Shown here one piece after another: positions 24,602-32,132 of a stretch of DNA of 48,560 nt. This stretch comes from JBKHYJ01 sp046565505 (GTDB lineage: Bacteria > Acidobacteriota > Blastocatellia > UBA7656). Every line of letters begins with the position of its first letter. Position 1 is the first letter of the stretch. The position numbers and the translations under genes were made by a program. A model generated the notes under the pieces. It worked only from the letters and a program-made list of their open reading frames with translations. It had not been told where the DNA came from and ran no database searches. The DNA lies in the NCBI GenBank assembly GCA_046565505.1, contig JBKHYJ010000055.1, forward strand, positions 1 through 48,560. The letters run 5' to 3'.

Positions 24602-27385
24602 ATGCGGAGTTTACAAAACTTAAAAACGTCTCGCAGTCACAGCGCCGCGGCGTGCCGCCTGGCTATTATGATTATGGTATTTACATTCGTGATCCCCGCC
24701 GGATTGAGCAGGTACAAAAGCAAACATTTTGAGGCGCAGAACAAGGCCGCAGACCCCAATGAAGAATGCGCAATAACAATGCGCGTCACGAGGAACCAGG
24801 TGGATGATGGCGGCGCGCCCCACACGCTAGCAGCTTCTTACTACAGATTTTCCGACACTTTTAAGGCAACTGTGACGTTGAACAACAAAGGGCCTGAGCC
24901 ATTGGATGTGAAGCCGACGCTTTTCAGCCTGAGCGGGGAGCAATTAGATGTCCCCGCCGTTGAAGTTGAATCCAATTCGTTTCGGGTCTTTGATATAAGC
25001 GATTGGGCTTCTGCGGGAGGCGTAAACTTTAATGAGGGAAGCATCCAGTTATCATACCGGGGAGCCACTCTACTGCTGGGTGGGCAGGTCAGGATGGTCG
25101 ATGCTAAGTCGAGCCTCATATTTGACGAGCAGCTAGTTGAACCGGCGGCGATGTTCTCTTCGTCGCATCTTGAAGGAGTGTGGCGGCTCGCCGGTCGTGA
25201 TTCTCAAGTCAGCCTCGTACTGTCTAACATGACCGCCTCCGCCATCTCGGCCGCGGTGGTTGTCAACGACGCCGCGCCGGGCCAGGAGGGCCGTATGACC
25301 GTGGAGGTCGCGCCGCACGGCACACGCGTCATTGACGCGAGCCGCGCCCTGATGAGCAAAGCGGGCCGCGAGTTGTCGCTGGTCGGAGGAATCTCTGTTG
25401 ATCATTCCGGGCCGAAGGGCGGCTTGTTGGCCCGGGGCTTTATAAGCGAAGAGGCGAATGGGTACTCGTCGGCGATACAGTTCATAGACCCACAGAATGC
25501 GAAGTCATCGGCGCTTCACGGCGCGGGCTTGCGATTAGGTATGGCAGGCGGCGAGTTGCTTTCGCCGGTCGTGGTCGCGCGCAACGTCGGGGGCGCGTCG
25601 ACCGCGGTGACGGGGCGAGTGCGCTATACTACGAATGACGGCAGGGCAGGCATAGCGCGCATCGGAAAGTCGCAGCTCCGCCCCGGCGAGAGCCGGAGCT
25701 TGAACCTGACCGACGTCATCAGTCGGGGCAGGCACGGCGATATCATAACGGCAGGTATAGAATTGGAGTATACGGGGGAGCCGGGGAGCGTCGTCGCATC
25801 GGCATTAAGCATGAGCCAGGGCGGCGATCAGGTTTTTCACGTGCCGATGATAGACCCGGCGGGCCAGCCCAGCAGCACGGGAGGCTACCCGTGGTATGTC
25901 GAAGGCGGCTCTTCGACCATAGTTTACATCAAGAATGTGACAGACCATGCGCAACACTACTCTATGCATGTGACGTACGACGGGGGCGATTATTCGCCGA
26001 CAGGCATGAGCGTGGAAGCGGGGCAGACGATAGCAGTAGACATACGGGCGTTGCGCGACCAGCAGTCCGTCGATGGGTTCGGCCGGACGATGCCGGCTGA
26101 AGCGAATCGGGGGCAGGTGCACTGGTCTGTGGAAGGGAGCGAGCCCCGCGCCCTGATAGGGCGGGCTGAGCAAGCCGACGAGGGTAGCGCGATCAGCAGC
26201 AGCTATGCCTGCGCGTACGCGTGCCCGGACAGTTGGGTGGAGTGGTACATGACGCCTGACAGCGGACTGTCCGCAGTAGGGGGGACATTTCAGTTCAACG
26301 TTTACCGATGGGCGGCGGATTGTTTCGGGTCTCAGAGGCTGTGCGTGGTGGGCGCAAGCTGGGCTAGCCTGGCGCCGGGCGTGGCGAGCGTGAATTCGAG
26401 CGGCAAGGCGACGGGTTTGGCAGGCGGCACGGCAACGATAAGGGCGAGCTTCCAGGTGTATCAGTATGACTGCCTGGCGGGATGCCCATCACTTAACTTC
26501 ACTGATTTCAGAGATGCTACGTACCTTGTTTTACAGGTCAGTTTTCAGAGATCGGATGGCAGTTCGCTACCCAGTCCGCTCCGTGTCGGCATATCAGCAA
26601 CCACGCTCGGTGGCGTAGCCCATGACAGGACCCAGCATCTGCGCGCGGTGATATCGCCAGCAAATGAAGCGGACAGCGTCGCGATAGTGCCCAGCGATTT
26701 CAACCGGCTGCAAGTCACGCGCGTCAGCACGTCGAATGGAGTCATCGCCTTTGACGTAGTAGGAAAAGCCAAGAGCGGTGAAAGAGGAGATGTTGAGATA
26801 AGGGCGAGCTACTCAGGGTCGGTAATTAGCAGGACTGCCGTAACAGTAGTGGTGCCGGGCCAGATAGCGACTCCCCACGACACCACCGGGGGAGGTGTGG
26901 TCATTGAGAATCGCGCGCTCAATCAAGACACAAGTCCTGCCCTAACCAACGTGGCGTCGGATCAGTTTTCACTGGTGACTGTATACATACGCAAGCTGAC
27001 AATAACAGTGAAGGACCAATTCGGTGACGCGATAGGCGATATCTATCAAGGGGCCGAGATCTCTGAACGTGAAGACCAGACGGTGTCAGTATTCAAGATC
27101 AACCAGTCGTTGACCGCATCGAGTACTTATACAGACCCTGTTGGTGGGTTTGCTTCATCCGGAACTGTTGTTCCTGTTGGCGATCCCAGGATAGGCACTT
27201 GGCCCTCTCAGCCGAAAGTTCCGCTTCTAAGTGGTACTATTAGCGTTCCGCAGCGTTATTCAGTTTTCGTAGACGGATTTCGTCTCAATCCGGACCCCGC
27301 GATTATTAATCGACAGGTAACGGTTTCAGGTGACGGACATAGCACAACTAGTCCTCCTGTCAGCATTACTATAAACTGGCCGTGA
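24602..27385 (+). CDS. secreted protein with four tandem beta modules and a Big_2-like domain (927 aa)
   Basis: A signal sequence (hydrophobic core about residues 18-35) precedes four consecutive modules starting near residues 85, 201, 320 and 438. Each has a V-x-L-x-N strand, a D-I or D-A turn after about 45 residues and a final G-x-x-x-A strand. The linkers are alike too (FIDPQNAKSSALHGAG, MIDPAGQPSSTGG, FDEQLVEPAAMFSSSHL). A Big_2-like Ig domain with paired Cys follows at about 540-645 (ASVNSSGKATGLAGGTATIRA). The last 280 residues are beta-rich and unassigned. There is no cell-wall or type IX sorting signal I recognise. AAGGAGTG supports the start. The next gene begins 16 bp downstream. 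A surface or adhesive role is inferred. Confidence 0.83.
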   Translation: MRSLQNLKTSRSHSAAACRLAIMIMVFTFVIPAGLSRYKSKHFEAQNKAADPNEECAITMRVTRNQVDDGGAPHTLAASYYRFSDTFKATVTLNNKGPEPLDVKPTLFSLSGEQLDVPAVEVESNSFRVFDISDWASAGGVNFNEGSIQLSYRGATLLLGGQVRMVDAKSSLIFDEQLVEPAAMFSSSHLEGVWRLAGRDSQVSLVLSNMTASAISAAVVVNDAAPGQEGRMTVEVAPHGTRVIDASRALMSKAGRELSLVGGISVDHSGPKGGLLARGFISEEANGYSSAIQFIDPQNAKSSALHGAGLRLGMAGGELLSPVVVARNVGGASTAVTGRVRYTTNDGRAGIARIGKSQLRPGESRSLNLTDVISRGRHGDIITAGIELEYTGEPGSVVASALSMSQGGDQVFHVPMIDPAGQPSSTGGYPWYVEGGSSTIVYIKNVTDHAQHYSMHVTYDGGDYSPTGMSVEAGQTIAVDIRALRDQQSVDGFGRTMPAEANRGQVHWSVEGSEPRALIGRAEQADEGSAISSSYACAYACPDSWVEWYMTPDSGLSAVGGTFQFNVYRWAADCFGSQRLCVVGASWASLAPGVASVNSSGKATGLAGGTATIRASFQVYQYDCLAGCPSLNFTDFRDATYLVLQVSFQRSDGSSLPSPLRVGISATTLGGVAHDRTQHLRAVISPANEADSVAIVPSDFNRLQVTRVSTSNGVIAFDVVGKAKSGERGDVEIRASYSGSVISRTAVTVVVPGQIATPHDTTGGGVVIENRALNQDTSPALTNVASDQFSLVTVYIRKLTITVKDQFGDAIGDIYQGAEISEREDQTVSVFKINQSLTASSTYTDPVGGFASSGTVVPVGDPRIGTWPSQPKVPLLSGTISVPQRYSVFVDGFRLNPDPAIINRQVTVSGDGHSTTSPPVSITINWP

Positions 27386-27401
27386 GGGTAAGGAGGGTAT
27401 T

Positions 27402-28085
27402 ATGAGCAGGCAGATTCTTATGGCGGCGGCGGCGGTGGCCGTGTGGGCGGCGGTGGGCCAGGGCTGGGGCCAGGCGCGGGGGACGGGGACGCAGGGGGAG
27501 GGCCAGCAGGCGGAGCGGGAGACGCAGTCGGCGGCCCGCTACATCGCCGAGCTAGCCAGCAGGTACGACTGCTTCGTGACGCTCGAGGAGGCGGCCGAGG
27601 AGGGGGAGGTGATGAGCCGGATAGCGTCCTACGAGGTCGGGAGGCCTGCGCGTGGCGCGGGGCTCGAGCAGGAGCTCGAGTGGCTGCGGCGGGCCGTGCC
27701 GAGCATGGACTACGAGGTGAGCGAGGGGGCGCGCAAGGTGGTGCACATCATAGACACGCGGCTGATGTACCGGGACGGGTATGGGGTCGACGCGGTGATC
27801 GGGAGCATAGACTTCGAGGGCACGGTCAACGACCTGGTGGCCGCGATCGCCAAACAGGGCATCCCCGTTTCGTCGTTAGGGCTAGTGTCCACACACGAGC
27901 AGTTGGATTACAGCACGGTAGTGCGGGTGAAAGGGGAGGGGATGAAGGTGAGGGATGCGCTGACCAGGTTCGTGCCGCTCGAGGGGCGCGTCGGGAGGTT
28001 CCTGTGGGTGGCAAGGACCAAGCTGGCTAAGGGGGAGAAGACTTACATCCATTACCCCTGGGCCGGCAACAAGCCGCGGACGTAG
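27402..28085 (+). CDS. hypothetical secreted partner protein (227 aa)
   Basis: A signal peptide (MSRQILMAAAAVAVWAAVGQGWG) is followed by a Gly/Gln-rich linker and a mixed alpha/beta domain. GSIDFEGTVNDLVAAIAKQG and GEGMKVRDALTRFVPLEGRVGRFLWVARTK have the beta-alpha-beta look of short secretin/TonB N-terminal (STN-like) domains, but I cannot name the family. AAGGAGG lies 6 nt before the ATG, and the gene follows the 927-aa gene by 16 bp, so one operon is very likely. The first 150 bases are extremely G-rich compared with the rest, which may reflect relaxed selection on the linker. It converges with uvrA, stops only 16 bp apart. Confidence 0.78.
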   Translation: MSRQILMAAAAVAVWAAVGQGWGQARGTGTQGEGQQAERETQSAARYIAELASRYDCFVTLEEAAEEGEVMSRIASYEVGRPARGAGLEQELEWLRRAVPSMDYEVSEGARKVVHIIDTRLMYRDGYGVDAVIGSIDFEGTVNDLVAAIAKQGIPVSSLGLVSTHEQLDYSTVVRVKGEGMKVRDALTRFVPLEGRVGRFLWVARTKLAKGEKTYIHYPWAGNKPRT

Positions 28086-28101
28086 CACCCTGCACATCTA
28101 A

Positions 28102-30927
28102 TCAGGCAGACTTACGCGGGCGGCTACCGTTGAGAAGCGGGCGAAGGGCCTGGCCCGTGTAAGAACGCTTCACCCGCGCGACATCTTCGGGCGTGCCTTC
28201 GGCGACCACGCGCCCACCCTCTTCGCCGCCTTCCGGGCCGAGGTCGATTATCCAGTCCGCGCTCTTTATCACGTCCAGGTTGTGCTCGACTATCAACACG
28301 GTGTTGCCTAGCGAGACGAGCTGATGGAGCACGTCGAGCAGTTTCCGCACGTCTTCAAAATGGAGGCCGGTGGTCGGCTCGTCCAGGATGTAAAGCGTGC
28401 GCCCCGTGGCCCGCTTCGATAATTCCTTCGCCAGTTTTATACGCTGCGCCTCGCCGCCCGACAGCGTCGTCGCAGACTGGCCCAGCTTGATGTAGCTCAG
28501 CCCCACGTCCAACAGCGTCTGGAGCTTCGTCTTGATCTGCGGGATGTTCTCAAGGAGCGGCAGCCCTTCCTCGACGGTCGCGTCCAGAAGGTCCGCGATG
28601 GAGTGGCCTTTGTACTTCACGGAGAGGGTCTCCCGGTTGTACCTCGCGCCGCGACACACGTCGCAGAGCACGTACACGTCCGGCAGGAAGTTCATCTCGA
28701 TACACTTCATGCCGTCGCCCTGGCAGGTCTCGCAGCGGCCCCCCTTCACGTTGAAGGAGAAGCGCCCAGGCTTGTAGCCGCGCTCGCGCGATTCCGGCAG
28801 CATCGCGTATAGCTCCCTGATGGGGGTGAATACGCCCGTGTAGGTCGCGGGATTCGACCTGGGCGTGCGGCCGATGGGCGACTGATCTATCTCGATGATC
28901 TTGTCTATGTGCTCCAGGCCCTCCACCGAGCGGTGCTCGCCCGGCTCCAGCAGGCTGCGGTATAGCTTCCGCGCGAGGCTGCGGTATAGAATGTCGTCAA
29001 CGAGCGTCGACTTGCCCGAGCCCGACACGCCCGTCACGACTATGAACAAACCGAGCGGGAATGCCACGTCAATGTTCTTGAGGTTGTTCGCCCTCGCGCC
29101 GAACACCGTGACGGCCTTGCCGTTGGACGGGCGCCGCGAGTGCGGGACAGGTATGGCCGACGCGCCGGAGATGTAGCGGCCGGTCAGGGACTGAGGCGTC
29201 GCCGCCACTTCTTCGGGCGTGCCCTGCGCGACGATCTCGCCCCCGTGCGCGCCCGCGCCCGGCCCGAGGTCTATGACGTGATCCGCGCGGCGGATAGTCT
29301 CCTCATCGTGCTCGACGACCAGCACCGTATTGCCCAGCTCGCGCAGATGTTCGAGCGTGTCCAGCAGCTTCAGGTTGTCGCGTGGGTGCAGGCCTATGGA
29401 AGGCTCGTCGAGCACGTAGAGCACCCCGCGCAGCTGCGAGCCTATCTGCGTGGCGAGGCGTATGCGCTGCCCCTCGCCGCCCGAGAGCGAGGCCGACGCC
29501 CTGTCGAGCGTGACGTAGCCCAGGCCGACCGTGTCGAGGAACGACATGCGGTTCTGAATCTCGCGCAGTATGAGCCCGGCGATCTTTTCTTCCCTGTCGC
29601 TGAGCTTGATCCCCTTGAACACCCTCACGGCTTCCGAGATGGGCAGCGCCGTGTAGTCCGCGATGGTGCGCCCGGCGACTTTCACGCCGAGCGAGGCGGG
29701 CTGAAGCCGCTTGCCATCGCACTCGGGGCAGGTGACGGGGGATATGAGCGCCTCGAACGCGGCGGTCGCCGACTCGGTCTTCATCTCGTCCGCGCGGCCG
29801 CCGAGGTAGGCCACCGCGCCTTTCCATTCGGCCTTGTACTCGTACGCGCCGTATCGGAGCGCGAGCCTCTCCTTCGAGCCATAGAAGAACGCGTCCTGGC
29901 ATCGCTGCGGCAGTTCCGCGAAAGGCTTATCGGTCGAGACCCCCGCGCCGCGCGCGAGGGCCTTCATCACGTCGCGCAGGTAGTTGCTGATGGCCGCGTC
30001 CGCGGGGAACGGGTCCTGGTCGTTTATCGCCGCCGAGGCGTCCGGCACGATTTTGCCCGGGTCGATCTCCGCGCGCGTGCCGAGCCCGTGGCATGCGGGG
30101 CAGGCCCCGTAAAAGCTGTTAAAGGAGAACGACCGCGGCTCGATGGTCGGTATGGATATGCCGCACTCGGGGCAGGCCATGCGCTCCGAGTACATTCGCT
30201 CCTCGCCATCGACGATTGAGACGAGCACGAGGCCGTCCGTGAGCTTGGCCGCGAGCTGGACGGAATCTTCCAGCCTTTTGTGCACGCCCGGCTTGATGAG
30301 CAGGCGGTCGACCACCACCTCCACGGTGTGGTTGCGGCGCTTGTCCAGGCGTATGTCCTCGTCGAGCTGGCGGATCTCCCCGTCGATGCGCGCGCGGTTG
30401 AACCCGGAGCGCGCGAGCTTTTCGAGCTCCTTCTTGAATTCGCCCTTGCGGCCCCTGACGATGGGGGCCAGTATCATCACGCGCTCGCCTTCGGGCAGGT
30501 GCGTGACCTGTTGAACGATCTGGTCGACGGACTGGCGCGAGATGGGCCGCCCGCAGTTAGGGCAATGCGGCTGCCCTATCGACGAGAACAGCAGGCGCAG
30601 GTAATCGTATACTTCAGTAACCGTGCCCACGGTCGAGCGCGGGCTGCGCGAGGTGGTCTTCTGCTCGATCGAGATCGCCGGCGACAGGCCGTCGATTGCG
30701 TCCACGTCGGGCTTCTCTAGCTGGTCGAGGAACTGGCGGGCGTACGCCGAAAGCGATTCCACGTACCGGCGCTGGCCTTCGGCGTAGATGGTGTCGAAGG
30801 CGAGGCTCGATTTGCCGGACCCCGAGAGCCCCGTGATGACCGTCAGGCGGTTGCGCGGTATCTCAAGGCTTATGTCCTTGAGGTTGTGCTGGCGCGCGCC
30901 GCGAATTGTGATTCTGTCTATTGCCAT
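28102..30927 (-). CDS. uvrA: UvrABC system protein A (excinuclease ATPase, 941 aa)
   Basis: UvrA dimerises and scans DNA for bulky lesions before loading UvrB. It has two ABC ATPase modules: GLSGSGKSSLAFDT near the N-terminus and GVSGSGKSTLVDDI in the second half, with signatures LSGGEGQRIRLATQI and LSGGEAQRIKLAKEL and both Walker B sites (LYVLDEPSIGLHP, LYILDEPTTGLHF). Zinc modules are visible as CPNC, CPEC with CPAC, and CETC with CDVC. I placed the start at MAIDRITIRGARQHNL, where family homology begins; the frame continues 68 codons upstream with unrelated Gly/Arg-rich sequence. Length then equals the usual 940 residues. uvrC lies elsewhere in the window; uvrB is not present. Confidence 0.97.
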   Translation of the reverse strand: MAIDRITIRGARQHNLKDISLEIPRNRLTVITGLSGSGKSSLAFDTIYAEGQRRYVESLSAYARQFLDQLEKPDVDAIDGLSPAISIEQKTTSRSPRSTVGTVTEVYDYLRLLFSSIGQPHCPNCGRPISRQSVDQIVQQVTHLPEGERVMILAPIVRGRKGEFKKELEKLARSGFNRARIDGEIRQLDEDIRLDKRRNHTVEVVVDRLLIKPGVHKRLEDSVQLAAKLTDGLVLVSIVDGEERMYSERMACPECGISIPTIEPRSFSFNSFYGACPACHGLGTRAEIDPGKIVPDASAAINDQDPFPADAAISNYLRDVMKALARGAGVSTDKPFAELPQRCQDAFFYGSKERLALRYGAYEYKAEWKGAVAYLGGRADEMKTESATAAFEALISPVTCPECDGKRLQPASLGVKVAGRTIADYTALPISEAVRVFKGIKLSDREEKIAGLILREIQNRMSFLDTVGLGYVTLDRASASLSGGEGQRIRLATQIGSQLRGVLYVLDEPSIGLHPRDNLKLLDTLEHLRELGNTVLVVEHDEETIRRADHVIDLGPGAGAHGGEIVAQGTPEEVAATPQSLTGRYISGASAIPVPHSRRPSNGKAVTVFGARANNLKNIDVAFPLGLFIVVTGVSGSGKSTLVDDILYRSLARKLYRSLLEPGEHRSVEGLEHIDKIIEIDQSPIGRTPRSNPATYTGVFTPIRELYAMLPESRERGYKPGRFSFNVKGGRCETCQGDGMKCIEMNFLPDVYVLCDVCRGARYNRETLSVKYKGHSIADLLDATVEEGLPLLENIPQIKTKLQTLLDVGLSYIKLGQSATTLSGGEAQRIKLAKELSKRATGRTLYILDEPTTGLHFEDVRKLLDVLHQLVSLGNTVLIVEHNLDVIKSADWIIDLGPEGGEEGGRVVAEGTPEDVARVKRSYTGQALRPLLNGSRPRKSA

Positions 30928-31202
30928 TATACTGAGGCCCGCATAGAGGCGAATTCTTTCAATGCCGTAAACACTTAATTTTACCGGACACGCGAGGGCC
31001 GCATCAAGGTAGCTCGCGCCGGGCCCGGGGAAAGCGCGGCCCGGTCCGCCCCCGCGCGCGTCGCGTACGGCGGTCCCGCGAACAGACAACATAAACACAA
31101 CATTCTTGCCTGTATTCTTCGCCCGTGCCATTCATCTACTCAAATGGGAGCACTTGTATTCAGCCCGAGTCACGACGGGCGTAACGGGCAGATGGGGGCG
31201 GG

Positions 31203-31406
31203 ATGGGAGACCAGGGTAGATCGGAAAAAGATTTTGAGATTCTTGCGGCGCTGCTTGCCGATATAGAGAAAGAGATGAAGTCCGAAGGGGACGATAAAGG
31301 CAGGATAAGGGAGTTATACGAACACTGTATGCTGGAGCTGGCCCTGCTGAAAAAAGGTAACGAAGATGACAAGGAGGATTCCGACGGCGATGTTATTTGT
31401 CCGTGA
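31203..31406 (+). CDS. small acidic helical protein (67 aa)
   Basis: A short gene encodes an acidic, strongly helical protein: EKDFEILAALLADIEKEMKSEG, RIRELYEHCMLELALLKK, then a very acidic tail. It has no signal peptide or membrane segment. A G-rich stretch precedes the ATG. The last 14 bp overlap the 3' end of the convergent PilZ gene, which argues for caution, but the amphipathic pattern and compact length look coding. It might be a small regulator or adaptor. No family recognised. Confidence 0.45.
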   Translation: MGDQGRSEKDFEILAALLADIEKEMKSEGDDKGRIRELYEHCMLELALLKKGNEDDKEDSDGDVICP

Positions 31407-31698
31407 AAGACGGCCAGGAGGAGTCGAATTTTATAGCCACGCCGGTCCTGGGGCGCTCGGGGTCGACGCGCACGACTTCGGCCGAATAGACCATCCAGTT
31501 CTCTGATTTGATAGGGAGTTTTATAGCTACGTCGAGTTTTTCCCCCACGCGCGACGACCTGTCCGTGTAGAAGAAGGCCCCCCTCGCGCTGAGGTTCTTC
31601 AGCACTCCATCCCCGAAATACCTTACCCCGCTATCGTTCCGGCCCGTCACCCTGACCGGCCAGTCTACCTTATACCTCGGCAATCTCCTCCGCTCCAC
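31393..31698 (-). CDS. PilZ-domain cyclic-di-GMP receptor (101 aa)
   Basis: A stand-alone PilZ domain. The bipartite c-di-GMP-binding signature is intact: R-x-x-x-R at residues 4-8 (RRLPR) and N-x-S-x-x-G at 35-40 (NLSARG), with the expected beta-barrel strands between and after (GAFFYTD, EKLDVAIKLP, AEVVRVD, TGVAIKF). Such small proteins transmit c-di-GMP levels to motility, secretion or polysaccharide machinery through protein contacts. No effector domain is attached and no partner is adjacent. It converges with the small acidic gene, overlapping it by 14 bp. Confidence 0.9.
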   Translation of the reverse strand: MERRRLPRYKVDWPVRVTGRNDSGVRYFGDGVLKNLSARGAFFYTDRSSRVGEKLDVAIKLPIKSENWMVYSAEVVRVDPERPRTGVAIKFDSSWPSFTDK

Positions 31699-32132
31699 AA
31701 GACGCGACCTCGCTAAGTTTTATTTGCGCTCAGATTGATGAGAGTTAACCGGCGGCCGTCCCCACCCTGAGTTAATGATCTGGAAATCAACGACTATGAT
31801 TGACTAGACCCAAATCCCTTGCTCGCAGATAAGAGGCGCAACGTGCCATGCCCAATCCACCCTGCTTGAAATATTTTATAATATCTCGGATTAGATTTAA
31901 AGTTTTGAGCGCGAAGCAAATATTGTATTGGTGTTGCATCGACGGCCGCCGGTGGCCCTCCCGCTCGGGATTGGCCGCCTCGCGCGGACCTGCGTGGAAG
32001 CAGCCACGAGAATCAAAACCGGGCGGCCAATACGCGGCACCCATCTCGACACGCGGCCGGGTATGGGCGTAGTATGGCTATTGGGTAAAAGTAGAAAATA
32101 CTCTTATATGCCCAGCGTATTCCCTTAGGCGC
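31699..32132. other. Divergent intergenic region (434 bp)
   Basis: It separates the PilZ gene (minus) from the kinase gene (plus). It contains AT-rich patches, including TATAAT at 31877-31882, but I find no convincing -35 partner and no credible gene. Short frames on both strands lack ribosome-binding sites. Confidence 0.5.

Noticed and set aside
30928..31131. Longer N-terminus for UvrA
   Set aside because: The extra 68 residues are non-homologous and Gly/Arg-rich, and the family start at 30927 gives the normal length.
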